NCBI RefSeq assembly: GCF_943192915.1
Contig: NZ_CALPCD010000003.1
Coordinates: 1 to 64,000, forward strand
DNA from: Anaerotardibacter muris
Lineage (GTDB): Bacteria; Actinomycetota; Coriobacteriia; Coriobacteriales; Eggerthellaceae
DNA length: 64,000 bases
Direction of reading: 5' to 3'
Part shown: in pieces, positions 1-7,928 of the stretch
Layout: every line of letters starts with the position of its first letter
Position numbering within the stretch: position 1 is the stretch's first letter
Program-made: the position numbers and the translations under genes
The notes under the pieces: model-generated
Database searches by the model: none
Seen by the model: only the letters and a program-made list of their open reading frames with translations
What the model was told of the DNA's origin: nothing

Positions 1-39
1 GCCCTTTTTGTCCACTCGGAGTTTGTGGACAAAAAGGGC
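1..39. repeat. Perfect 15-bp inverted repeat, GTGGACAAAAA class
   Basis: Positions 1-15 and 25-39 are exact reverse complements (GCCCTTTTTGTCCAC against GTGGACAAAAAGGGC) around a 9-base loop. The same GTGGACAAAA core recurs in a larger inverted repeat at 21622-21745, so this is a dispersed intergenic family. The element may continue left of the window. It could act as a terminator for an upstream gene, but there is no T-run after the right arm. Confidence 0.85.
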
Positions 40-130
40 TACGCCCCCAATCTGTCTCAACGAGCTCAAGCCTCAAAGCACCTGCGCTTGGCTCTCGATG
101 CCGCCGGGCGGGGATTTCGCGGAATGATAG

Positions 131-159
131 TTGGACAGCCCCTTAACCTGTGGTATATT
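131..159 (+). promoter_or_regulatory. Putative sigma70-type promoter of rpmB
   Basis: TTGGAC at 131-136 and TATATT at 154-159 are separated by 17 bases. A TG one base upstream of the -10 hexamer makes it an extended -10. It lies about 86 bases before the rpmB start and is the only good promoter match in this gap. Confidence 0.6.
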
Positions 160-244
160 GCTATGGCTTCTTTATAAACAGCGGTTCATAGCGAACTGGC
201 ACTAATGAACCGATACGAATGAACGTAAATGGAGTTGATCAAGA

Positions 245-433
245 ATGTCCAAAGTATGCGAGATCTGCGGTAAGGCACCAAGCGCTGGTCGTAACGTCAG
301 CCACTCTCACCGCGTCACCAACCGCACCTTCCGTCCTAACATCCAAAAGGTCACCATCAAGCTCAATGGCAAGGTCAAGCGTGCTAACGTTTGCGCAAAG
401 TGCTTGAAGGCAGGTAACGTCGAGCGCGCATAA
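245..433 (+). CDS. rpmB: 50S ribosomal protein L28
   Basis: A small basic protein of 62 residues, the normal length for bacterial L28. It begins MSKVCEICGKAP and carries CEIC near the N-terminus and CAKC near the C-terminus, the zinc-ribbon cysteine pairs of the C+ type of L28. It is a structural protein of the large ribosomal subunit. The start follows a GGAG Shine-Dalgarno sequence. It has its own promoter at 131-159 and terminator at 457-485, so it is probably monocistronic. As in Bacillus, it stands next to the Asp23-like and fakA-like genes, but here in the same direction. Confidence 0.96.
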   Translation: MSKVCEICGKAPSAGRNVSHSHRVTNRTFRPNIQKVTIKLNGKVKRANVCAKCLKAGNVERA

Positions 434-456
434 TAGATAATCTTGTCTAGTTTACG

Positions 457-485
457 AAGACCATCCCAAGGGATGGTCTTTTTTG
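457..485 (+). terminator. Rho-independent terminator of rpmB
   Basis: The stem AAGACCATCC/GGATGGTCTT is followed directly by a T-run at 479-484. It lies 23 bases past the rpmB stop. Confidence 0.9.
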
Positions 486-553
486 TGTAAGATAGTCAAG
501 GTAAACCTGGTGTTCAGTGCTGGCTTTGCGGCCAGCTTTTGGAAAGGAAAGCC

Positions 554-898
554 ATGAATACGGAAATCCCCGGAGATCTGATCGTTTCAGAAGATGTTCT
601 GGCAGATATCGCTGGTCATGCAGCGCTTCAGTGCTACGGTGTCGTAGGCATGGCGGTTCCTTCGGCGAACACGGGCCTTGCTAAGTTGCTCCCGCGCTCT
701 CCATTGCGCAAGGGGGTTGTTGTTTCCGCTGATGAAGACGGCGTCCTTATCAGCCTTTATGTTGTGCTCGAGCATGGAGTGAACATCAACGCTGTTTCAA
801 CTAACCTGGTGGACCAGGTCACCTTCGCACTCGAGGAATTCCTCCAAAGCCCGCTCAAGGGCATTGATGTGCATGTCCAAGGAATCAAGGTCAGGTAA
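554..898 (+). CDS. Asp23/Gls24 family protein (YloU-like)
   Basis: A 114-residue protein made almost entirely of one Asp23/Gls24 domain, with the family-like early run DIAGHAALQCYGVVGM and a beta-rich middle (VLISLYVVLEHGVNINAVS). Family members are linked to envelope stress and lipid metabolism, but the biochemical role is not settled. The ATG at 554 is chosen because GGAAAGG precedes it at good spacing; an in-frame ATG at 539 has no ribosome site. It is directly followed by the fakA-like gene, as yloU-yloV in Bacillus. Confidence 0.85.
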   Translation: MNTEIPGDLIVSEDVLADIAGHAALQCYGVVGMAVPSANTGLAKLLPRSPLRKGVVVSADEDGVLISLYVVLEHGVNINAVSTNLVDQVTFALEEFLQSPLKGIDVHVQGIKVR

Positions 899-938
899 GT
901 TCGTCCCCGCGAATCAGTTCCCACAGGAGTCTGTTCCC

Positions 939-2567
939 ATGAGTAATTATTCCGCCAACGATATCATGAACGCCCTCGCTTCAGCGGCGAAGACCTTGGA
1001 CGCTCGCAAGGATGAGATCAACCGCTTGAACGTCTTTCCGGTGCCCGATGGCGATACGGGTACGAACATGTCGCTCACGCTTGCCATGGTCGTCGAGAAC
1101 CTAGCTGCATTGCCCATCGGCTCTTCGCTCACCGAAGTTCGTCGCGCGGTCACCAATGGCGCGCTCATGGGTGCTCGTGGCAATTCTGGCGTCATCACCT
1201 CACAGATCCTGCGTGGCATCTGCGAAGGCTTCGAAGGCCATCGTGCCTTCGATATCGATGCATGCACCGATGCGCTCCAACGTGCGGTCGAAGTAGCGTT
1301 CAATGCCGTGCGCAAGCCAGTTGAAGGCACCATCCTCACGGTGTTACGCGATACCGCAGAGGCGGCCAAGATCCCTAAGAGGAATCGTCCTGAACTGGAA
1401 GAATATCTGCAGAATATCGTGAATGCAGCGTATGCTTCGGTCCAGCGCACCCCTGATTTGCTCCCAGTGCTCAAGGAGAACGGTGTGGTGGATGCAGGTG
1501 GCTATGGTCTTGCCATCTTCTTCGACGCGTTCGTGGCAGCGCTCACGGGTCGTGCCGAAGTGCTCAGCGACGAACTTTCATCTATGCGTGCGAGCGCTCC
1601 GAAGGTAGAGATCGAGCAGATCAACGACTGGGAAGGCTCTACTTACACCTACTGCAATGAATTCCTTGTTCATTCCGATGATCTTGATACCAACGAAGCA
1701 CTGGATTTCCTGCAGACCATGGGCGACTGCGAACTATGCGTCGGTTCTGCGCCAGTCTTCAAGGTGCATGTACACTCCAACACTCCAAACGAAGTGCTCG
1801 CATACTTCCTTGACAAGGGCGCTATCTCCGAAGTGCATATCCACAACATGAAGCTGCAGAGCCAGGCCCGCACGGAATCGATCGAAAAAGAATTAGAGGC
1901 CGAAAAGAAGCCCATCGGGTTTGTAGCGGTTGCTGCAGGTGAAGGCAATGCTGCGATTCTTGAAAGCTTGGGCGTTGATGTGGTGGTCTCGGGCGGTCAG
2001 ACCATGAATCCTTCCACGAAGGAACTGCTCGATGCGGTGAATAAGGTCAACGCTGACGCGGTCATCATCCTGCCGAACAACAAGAACATCATCCTGGCTT
2101 CTCAAAGCTGTGCGGATGTTTCCGAAAAGCCTTGCGCTGTGGTCCCTACCACCAGCGTACCAGAGGCTTTTTCGGCCATGTTCGTCTTCGATGAGAGCGC
2201 ATCGCTCGAAGACAATGTCGAAGAGATGACCGAAGCTGCAAGCGAAGTAAAGACGGGCGAAGTGACGCACGCTATCAAGGATGCGAAGGATGCCCACGGT
2301 AATCCCATCAAGGATGGCGACACCATCGGTATTGCTGAAGGCGCTATCGAAGTGGTTGCGGATAACGTCGCAGATGCCACGCTCGGTGTGCTTGCTGCCT
2401 TGGAAGCTGAAGATGCCGACACGCTTACCATCTTAGCTGGCGAAGACTTGAACCAAGACGACTTTGACGCGCTGATCGAGCGTATCGAAGAAACATATGA
2501 TGACCTTGAGATCGATCCTCATCGCGGCGAGCAACCGCTCTATCCCGTGGTACTCTCGCTCGAATAA
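939..2567 (+). CDS. fakA: DAK2 domain fatty-acid kinase subunit (FakA/YloV-like)
   Basis: A 542-residue protein. The N-terminal DhaL/DAK2 kinase domain shows the ATP/Mg site DGDTGTNM at residues 37-44 and GARGNSGVI around 80. The middle and C-terminal parts match the FakA layout. In the known family, FakA phosphorylates fatty acids delivered by a FakB carrier and the product feeds PlsX/PlsY lipid synthesis; plsX lies downstream at 7929. No FakB (DegV) gene is in the window. The ATG at 939 is preferred over upstream starts because AGGAG lies 9 bases before it. The substrate is inferred from the family. Confidence 0.85.
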   Translation: MSNYSANDIMNALASAAKTLDARKDEINRLNVFPVPDGDTGTNMSLTLAMVVENLAALPIGSSLTEVRRAVTNGALMGARGNSGVITSQILRGICEGFEGHRAFDIDACTDALQRAVEVAFNAVRKPVEGTILTVLRDTAEAAKIPKRNRPELEEYLQNIVNAAYASVQRTPDLLPVLKENGVVDAGGYGLAIFFDAFVAALTGRAEVLSDELSSMRASAPKVEIEQINDWEGSTYTYCNEFLVHSDDLDTNEALDFLQTMGDCELCVGSAPVFKVHVHSNTPNEVLAYFLDKGAISEVHIHNMKLQSQARTESIEKELEAEKKPIGFVAVAAGEGNAAILESLGVDVVVSGGQTMNPSTKELLDAVNKVNADAVIILPNNKNIILASQSCADVSEKPCAVVPTTSVPEAFSAMFVFDESASLEDNVEEMTEAASEVKTGEVTHAIKDAKDAHGNPIKDGDTIGIAEGAIEVVADNVADATLGVLAALEAEDADTLTILAGEDLNQDDFDALIERIEETYDDLEIDPHRGEQPLYPVVLSLE

Positions 2568-2579
2568 GAAGGAAGCCCG

Positions 2580-4793
2580 GTGAGCGAATCATCCTCACAT
2601 TCTCGAAAGGCGGATCAGGCGCACCAGTCTGACCGCCTTTCTGCTACCTTGCGCTTCGATGCTCCCGTGAGCATAGTGCCGCAGGTCAGCCCTCAGCGCG
2701 CTGCCGCCTTGAAGGCCCGCGGCATCGATCGCGTACGCGATCTGCTCAACCGTTTCCCCAATCGCTACCTCGATATGTCCCAGATCGTTACCATCGCTAG
2801 TGCGCCCATTGGATTCGCCTGCACGGTGGTGGGGCGCATCCATGAATGCAAGACTAAGAAAGCACGTCAGCGTCTGTCGATCCTTGAAGTGACCGTGGTC
2901 GATGGCACCAGCACGCTCATCGTTACGTGCTTCAACCAGCCCTGGCTCGCTCAAAAGCTGAAGGCGGGGGATACGGTCAGCGTGTCGGGTAAGATCGAGT
3001 TCAACTACGGTTTCAAACGCATGACCAATCCGTTCATCGCGGTGCTCGAACAGACGGATGAAGCGCACGGCTTCGTCCAGGCTTATCATGGCACTATCAA
3101 TCAGATCTCTCCTGCGCTGGTCAAACGTATGATCACCAACGCGCTCAAGGCAGTGAGCGGCATGTATGATCCGCTGCCTTTGAGCTTGCGCAAGAAATAT
3201 CGCCTTTGTTCGCGCTTCCAGGCGTATCGTGGCATCCATCTGCCTCGGTCGATGGAAGACGTGGCCATGGCGCGTCGCCGCCTGCTCTATGAAGAGCTCT
3301 TGTTCCTCGAGCTTCAGTTGGTCGAAGAAGAGCGCAAGCGCGCTGAACAGGATCAGCCTTTCGAGCAGCCCTGCAGCCAAGCGCTCAAGGACTCCATAGC
3401 GCAGGTCATCCCTTTTGAGCTCACCGATGAGCAAAGAGCTGCGGTAGGGGACATCCTGGGCGACATGGCAGCCCCGCGTTCGATGGATCGCATGCTCCTT
3501 GGTGATGTGGGTACCGGCAAGACCATCGTGTCGCTCTTTGCTTTGGCTACCGCAGTTAAGAACGGCCACCAGGCGGTCATGGTCGGTCCGACCGAGATCT
3601 TGGTTCGCCAATACGGGCGCGCGCTCGGGCCGCTGCTCGATGCTCTTGGTATCTCATGGGCGGTGCTCGCGGGTACCACGCCTGATCACGAACAAGCTGC
3701 TATCCAGGATGGGCTCGCTTCTGGACAGCTATCGGTCTGTTTCGGTACCCATGCGCTCTTCGAACCTGCCATCCAGTTCGCTTCGTGCTCCTTCGTCTGC
3801 TTTGACGAGCAACAGCGATTCGGCGTTGATCAGCGTGAACGGCTGCTTAGCAAGGCGCCTGGAGCTGATGTGCTCTCTATGACCGCAACTCCCATTCCGC
3901 GCTCGTTGGCGTTGGCGCTCTACGGCACTACTGCCCTTAGCTACCTCCATGTTGCTCCGCATCGCAAAGCAACACGCACTACCAAGGTGCTCCCCTTTAC
4001 GGAGGAGGCGATCGCTTATGACGCGGTCCGCTCGGCGCTTGCGCGAGGCGAGCAGGCGTATGTGGTCTGTCCGCTCATTGGCATTCCCACCCAGAACCTC
4101 GAATCTGAAGACAAGAAGGATGAAGAGCAGATCGAATATGCTTTTGTGGAATTCAGCCTGGAATCTGATTCGTTCGCGGCAGAAGAGACAATCACGACGA
4201 ATAAACCCTCGATGGTCTCAGCTGCTGAACAGCACGCCCAGATCCTGCAGAACCAGGTCTTTCCTGATGCGAAGGTCGCACTGCTCCATGGTCGTCTTCC
4301 AGCCGAAGAGAAGACCGCCATCATGGAGGCATTCGTCGCTGGTCAGATAGATATCTTGGTCTCTACTACTATCGTCGAGGTCGGTGTGGATGTGCCCAAT
4401 GCAACGGTGATGATCATCGAAGATGCCGACCGTTTCGGCCTTGCGCAGCTCCATCAGTTGCGTGGTCGTGTCGGACGCGGTGAAAAGCCCGGGGAGGTGT
4501 TCTTGATCACGCGCTCTAAGGCGCCTGCAGCGCTCGAGCGATTACGCGCTATGGAAACCACCGAAGATGGCTTCCAGCTTTCTGAAATGGACCTTGCTCA
4601 GCGCAAAGAGGGCGACGTATTCGGTGCGCGTCAGCACGGGCGCTCTCCGCTTCGCCTGGTGAACGTGATCCGCGACAGCGCAGTGATCGAAGCAGCTTAC
4701 AACGATGCGCGCGACATCGTCCTGAATGGATCGCTCACGCAGACCGAACGAGCGATCCTTGATCGAGAGTTGCTCATGGTAGAGCAAGACTGA
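2580..4793 (+). CDS. recG: ATP-dependent DNA helicase RecG
   Basis: A superfamily 2 helicase of 737 residues that remodels stalled forks and Holliday junctions. It has an N-terminal wedge/OB region, Walker A GDVGTGKT at 308-315, the helicase box DEQQ at 409-412 and SMTATPIPRSLAL (motif III region). The C-terminal helicase motifs include STTIVEVGVDVPNA and QLRGRVGRG. Two oddities: the box reads DEQQ rather than the usual DEQH, and about 45 mostly acidic residues (roughly 507-553) are inserted in the second RecA-like domain, making the protein longer than the usual ~690. GTG start with AGAAGGAAG upstream. It closely follows fakA. Confidence 0.95.
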   Translation: MSESSSHSRKADQAHQSDRLSATLRFDAPVSIVPQVSPQRAAALKARGIDRVRDLLNRFPNRYLDMSQIVTIASAPIGFACTVVGRIHECKTKKARQRLSILEVTVVDGTSTLIVTCFNQPWLAQKLKAGDTVSVSGKIEFNYGFKRMTNPFIAVLEQTDEAHGFVQAYHGTINQISPALVKRMITNALKAVSGMYDPLPLSLRKKYRLCSRFQAYRGIHLPRSMEDVAMARRRLLYEELLFLELQLVEEERKRAEQDQPFEQPCSQALKDSIAQVIPFELTDEQRAAVGDILGDMAAPRSMDRMLLGDVGTGKTIVSLFALATAVKNGHQAVMVGPTEILVRQYGRALGPLLDALGISWAVLAGTTPDHEQAAIQDGLASGQLSVCFGTHALFEPAIQFASCSFVCFDEQQRFGVDQRERLLSKAPGADVLSMTATPIPRSLALALYGTTALSYLHVAPHRKATRTTKVLPFTEEAIAYDAVRSALARGEQAYVVCPLIGIPTQNLESEDKKDEEQIEYAFVEFSLESDSFAAEETITTNKPSMVSAAEQHAQILQNQVFPDAKVALLHGRLPAEEKTAIMEAFVAGQIDILVSTTIVEVGVDVPNATVMIIEDADRFGLAQLHQLRGRVGRGEKPGEVFLITRSKAPAALERLRAMETTEDGFQLSEMDLAQRKEGDVFGARQHGRSPLRLVNVIRDSAVIEAAYNDARDIVLNGSLTQTERAILDRELLMVEQD

Positions 4794-4981
4794 TCAAGCC
4801 TATGGCAAGGAGGGCCAGGGCCGTAGCAAGGAGGGCCAAGGCCGTGGCAAGGCGGGTCAAGTCGGATCAAGTCAAGCCGAGCCGAGCAAAGTCAAGCCGC
4901 ATTAAGCTAAGTCAAGCTAAGCTAATGCTAACGAAGGCCCAATGATGCATCCTGGAAGAAGAGGGAAGGAGAGCCGAAGCA
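4794..4981. repeat. Spacer with degenerate short direct repeats
   Basis: This 188-base gap between recG and rsmD holds two imperfect tandem copies of a unit like GCAAGGAGGGCCAAGGCCGT. These are followed by many short AAGTCAAGC/AAGCTAAG-type repeats. I see no gene and no clear promoter. It looks like slippage-expanded spacer DNA. Confidence 0.6.
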
Positions 4982-5560
4982 ATGCGTGTTGTAGCTGGTC
5001 GATACAAAGGCCATAATCTAAAGACCCTGAAAGGCGAAGCCACGCGCCCCACCACTATGCGCGTGAAAGAATCGCTGTTCAGTAGCCTCACCAGCATGCT
5101 CGGTTCTTTTGAGGGGCTGAACGTGTTGGATGCGTTTGCAGGCTCAGGCGCGCTCGGGATCGAAGCGCTCTCGCGTGGCGCAGACCATGTGGTCTTCTTC
5201 GAGAAGTCGCGGCAAGCTGCTCAGGTGGTGAGCGAGAATCTGAAGAAGGTGAATGCTCCTCAGGATTCATATGTGATCGAGTTGGGTGACGCCTTGAGGT
5301 CGGCTGGGCGCTTTCATGCTATGAGCTTCGATCTGGTATTCCTCGATCCGCCCTATGCTATCGAACCAGCTTGCGTGCTCGAATATGTGGAGTCCCTTGC
5401 ATCTGCATCAGCGCTGAACGCTGATGCGCTCATCTGTTACGAACTCGCCAAAAAGAACAAACCTGCGTGTCTGGAACAAGCCCATAGGTTAAAATGGGCT
5501 GCGGTGTCCGTCAAAGACTTCGGCGACACCTCATATGTCCTCTTAAGGAAAGGTGATTGA
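4982..5560 (+). CDS. rsmD: 16S rRNA (guanine(966)-N2)-methyltransferase
   Basis: A 192-residue Rossmann-fold methyltransferase of the RsmD family, which methylates G966 of 16S rRNA. It begins MRVVAGRYKGHNL, typical of the family. The SAM-binding motif I LDAFAGSGALGIEALSRGA lies around 49-67, and the catalytic N-methyltransferase motif DPPY is at 122-125. The stop codon directly abuts the coaD start, a pairing seen in many bacteria. Confidence 0.93.
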   Translation: MRVVAGRYKGHNLKTLKGEATRPTTMRVKESLFSSLTSMLGSFEGLNVLDAFAGSGALGIEALSRGADHVVFFEKSRQAAQVVSENLKKVNAPQDSYVIELGDALRSAGRFHAMSFDLVFLDPPYAIEPACVLEYVESLASASALNADALICYELAKKNKPACLEQAHRLKWAAVSVKDFGDTSYVLLRKGD

Positions 5561-6046
5561 ATGAAGCGTGCAGTAGTGCCCGGAACATTTGATCCTATCA
5601 CCAACGGTCATGTTGATGTTATCGCTCGTGCCGCTCAGGTCTTCGACGAAGTCGTTGTTGCGGTTGCGGCATCCCAGAAGAAGGGTCCTATCTTCGAGCA
5701 GGAAACGCGTGTAGCTCTCGCGACGGAAGCGCTCAAGGACTATCCGAACGTGCGCGTGGAAGGCTTCAACTGTCTGCTCGTCGATTTCGTGCGTCAACAA
5801 GAAGCCCACATCGTGGTCAAGGGTTTGCGCGCTATCACTGACTTCGAATATGAATTCCAGCTCACCGCGCTCAATTACGAACTTTCCAAAGACCTTGAAA
5901 CCTTCTTCATCATGTCGCCTCCGAAATATATGTATCTCTCAAGCTCTATCGTGCGTGAGATGGCATCTATGGGCGGAGATGTGAAGCGCTTCGTTCCTGA
6001 ATGTGTCGAAGCAGCCTTGAAGGAATACTTCAGCCACATGTATTAG
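5561..6046 (+). CDS. coaD: Phosphopantetheine adenylyltransferase
   Basis: A 161-residue nucleotidyltransferase for the penultimate step of coenzyme A synthesis (4'-phosphopantetheine + ATP to dephospho-CoA). The signature GTFDPITNGH is at 8-17, and a C-terminal LSSSIVREMASMGGDV matches the ATP-binding ISSS-type segment. The length is normal. It starts one base after the rsmD stop and AAAGGTG serves as ribosome site, so the two are translated together. The last CoA enzyme, coaE, is at 46831. Confidence 0.96.
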   Translation: MKRAVVPGTFDPITNGHVDVIARAAQVFDEVVVAVAASQKKGPIFEQETRVALATEALKDYPNVRVEGFNCLLVDFVRQQEAHIVVKGLRAITDFEYEFQLTALNYELSKDLETFFIMSPPKYMYLSSSIVREMASMGGDVKRFVPECVEAALKEYFSHMY

Positions 6047-6075
6047 GCTCGGGCAGACTCGAGCAGACCCGAGCC
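6046..6075 (+). other. Hairpin at the coaD stop codon
   Basis: GGCTCGGG (6046-6053) pairs with CCCGAGCC (6068-6075) around a 14-base loop. There is no T-run, so it is more likely an RNA-stabilising or weak terminator structure than a full terminator. Confidence 0.5.
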
Positions 6076-6267
6076 GTTAACTTGGGTGTTGACGTGAGCG
6101 CAAAGCTTACAAGGGCTGCTGCTCATCCGCCTCTGCGCGGGAGCTTTTGCCGAGTCATTAGCTCGGACGAGCGGGATATTGCCGCATTTTTTATTGTGTA
6201 AGTTAACCTTATGCACTAATATAAGAACGATTATTTCGTGTGCCCGCGCACGTTTGGAAGGATATTT

Positions 6268-6741
6268 ATGGACGAAATCGGAGTAATGAACCTTATCGAA
6301 GAGCTTTCCGTGCTCATCGAAGATTCCAAACCAGTCTTTGGCAAGAACACCATGCGTCAAGTCGACGTTCAGGCTGCGTTCGAGATCCTCGATGAGATCC
6401 GTGACACTTTTCCAAGTGAATTTGCTCAGGCTCGTCAGATCATCCGCGAGCGTCAGGCGCTGCTCGATGAAGCTGAAGCTCAGGCCTCTCGCCTTATCGA
6501 AGATGCCCGCAGCCAGGCTATCACCATCGCAAGCGAGCAAGAGATCGTTCGTATCTCCCAGCAGCAGGCAGACACCATCATGGCTGAAGCCCGTGAACTC
6601 GAGCGCGAGACTCGCGCTGGCGCTGAAGACTTCGCTGACGAGGTCTTCTCTCATGTCGAGCAAAGCCTCGACACCGCACTCAACAGCGTTCGCCGTTGTC
6701 GCGATCGCTTGAATGCGAACTCCCTGAACGCAGGACGATAA
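6268..6741 (+). CDS. Coiled-coil protein, SepIVA/DivIVA-like by position
   Basis: A 157-residue protein with no enzyme motif. Residues ~60-130 are strongly helical and charged (runs of E, A, R, Q), typical of a coiled coil. It lies between coaD and the DUF177 gene, where mycobacteria carry sepIVA (Rv2927c), a DivIVA-like division protein. The link therefore rests on synteny plus a coiled coil, not on a recognised domain. The ATG at 6268 is selected because GGAAGG lies 7 bases upstream. The stop codon touches the yceD start, indicating coupling. A role in septum or cell-wall work is inference only. Confidence 0.6.
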   Translation: MDEIGVMNLIEELSVLIEDSKPVFGKNTMRQVDVQAAFEILDEIRDTFPSEFAQARQIIRERQALLDEAEAQASRLIEDARSQAITIASEQEIVRISQQQADTIMAEARELERETRAGAEDFADEVFSHVEQSLDTALNSVRRCRDRLNANSLNAGR

Positions 6742-7278
6742 ATGGAACATCAATACCTTTCGCTGCCGGAGTCTCTCTTCGAGACCTCGGCAGTTGGTGA
6801 TTTTAGGGGCGAGATTCCTCTTCCAGACATCACGATGACCCCTGATGTCTATCACTTCGCAAGACCCGTCCGTTACGATCTTTTCATCACGAACACGGGT
6901 GGCGCGCTTCTCGTAACAGGCACGGTCTCTGCTGCAGCGGAAACTTCCTGCGCACGCTGCCTTGACCCTGTTACGCTCGACATGGATGCCGAAGTGGAAG
7001 CTTATTACCTCATCCCGGGCAAGGATGAGCCCATCACCGAAGATGAAGAGATCGAATACGATCAGCTCGTTGAAGGCAAGAAGATCGATCTGACCGAACT
7101 CTGTCAAGCAAGCCTTGCTTTGGCTTTTCCCTATATCACGCTTTGCAGCGACGATTGCAAGGGTCTGTGTCCGCAATGCGGCAAGAATCTTAACCACGAA
7201 ACCTGTGACTGTGCGGTCGAAGAGGCCGATGACTCTACCAACCCCTTTGCTGTTCTAAAGGATCTCAAATTCGATTAG
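6742..7278 (+). CDS. yceD: YceD/DUF177 family protein (rRNA accumulation)
   Basis: A 178-residue DUF177 protein. The family's conserved cysteines are visible: CARC in the middle, then C135, C139, C143, C146, C155 and C157 near the C-terminus, probably binding metal. In E. coli YceD is needed for normal 23S rRNA accumulation, and the gene is usually just upstream of rpmF. Here rpmF follows after a 342-base gap that holds a repeat element. It starts directly at the end of the coiled-coil gene. Confidence 0.85.
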   Translation: MEHQYLSLPESLFETSAVGDFRGEIPLPDITMTPDVYHFARPVRYDLFITNTGGALLVTGTVSAAAETSCARCLDPVTLDMDAEVEAYYLIPGKDEPITEDEEIEYDQLVEGKKIDLTELCQASLALAFPYITLCSDDCKGLCPQCGKNLNHETCDCAVEEADDSTNPFAVLKDLKFD

Positions 7279-7298
7279 CCTGATGATCTTCTGAGCAA

Positions 7299-7475
7299 GC
7301 GGTGAAGCTAGAGGAGGGTAAGGGTCTCGGATTCATCCGTTCCGCTGTTCGCCTTCGGCTCATGCGCTGCACTGCCTCATGCATTCGTACACGAAAGCAA
7401 CCTCAAGGGTTGCTTTCTGTATCTGAAGTTAGTGTTCAGAATGAATCTACGACCCTCACCCTCTTCTAGCTTCGC
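7299..7475. repeat. MITE-like palindromic element, copy 1
   Basis: This 177-base element is an imperfect giant palindrome: the left end GCGGTGAAGCTAGAGGAGGG matches the reverse complement of the right end (7441-7475). The centre holds a terminator hairpin. Copy 2 lies in reverse orientation at 44191-44365 with the same size, ends and internal blocks (for example TTCGCCTTCGGCTCATGCGC). No transposase is present, so it would be mobilised in trans or be a remnant. Most of the 342-base yceD-rpmF gap is this element. Confidence 0.8.
7393..7418 (+). terminator. Hairpin inside repeat copy 1
   Basis: GAAAGCAACC (7393-7402) pairs with GGTTGCTTTC (7408-7417). It could end the upstream transcript from yceD. 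The flanking T-run is short. Confidence 0.55.
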
Positions 7476-7530
7476 TTCTGCACCCCTTTCAACCGCTAAA
7501 GCCGCTCGTAAGCCGCGTGCGAATATGTGA

Positions 7531-7559
7531 TTGAATTTACAAACGAGGTTTGTTAGAGT
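7531..7559 (+). promoter_or_regulatory. Putative promoter of rpmF
   Basis: TTGAAT (7531-7536), 17 bases, then TAGAGT (7554-7559), with TG one base upstream as an extended -10. It lies about 60 bases before rpmF and just past the repeat element. Confidence 0.45.
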
Positions 7560-7620
7560 ATTTTTTCGCGTCAAACGTAAGTTTCAGGTTTCACCTGTTT
7601 TTTTGTAGAAGGAGATTTCG

Positions 7621-7800
7621 ATGGCAGTACCTAAGCGTAAGACTGGCCGTGCTCGCACCCATGCACGCCGTAGCGAAAATGATAAGATCGCAGCACCTTC
7701 TCGCTCGCTGTGCCCTCAGTGCGGCGAAGTGAAGCTGCCTCATCGCGTATGCCCTAACTGTGGTCACTATCGCGATCGCGAAGTTATCCAAACTGCGTAA
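7621..7800 (+). CDS. rpmF: 50S ribosomal protein L32
   Basis: An open frame of 59 residues starting MAVPKRKTGRARTHARRS, the hallmark L32 N-terminus. It has CPQC and CPNC pairs at 31-34 and 44-47 that form the zinc ribbon of the C+ type. A strong GAAGGAGATT ribosome site lies 3-10 bases upstream. It is a structural protein of the large subunit. Its position after yceD and before plsX is a widely conserved arrangement (yceD-rpmF-plsX). It is followed by a strong terminator. Confidence 0.96.
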   Translation: MAVPKRKTGRARTHARRSENDKIAAPSRSLCPQCGEVKLPHRVCPNCGHYRDREVIQTA

Positions 7801-7823
7801 ACAACGCATTTCTGGCTTTATGG

Positions 7824-7855
7824 ATCCCTCGGTCTTTGACCGAGGGATTTTTTTG
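7824..7855 (+). terminator. Rho-independent terminator of rpmF
   Basis: ATCCCTCGGTC (7824-7834) pairs perfectly with GACCGAGGGAT (7838-7848), followed by seven T residues. Confidence 0.93.
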
Positions 7856-7928
7856 TCTACGGACCTGTTCTCGCTCCGTTCAGGTTTTCTTTTAGAATGG
7901 TGATAAGACCAAGTAACGAGGTGAGATC

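Noticed and set aside
6043..7197. 384-codon open frame on the - strand
   Set aside because: It is antisense to two genes and the gap between them; no conserved motif.
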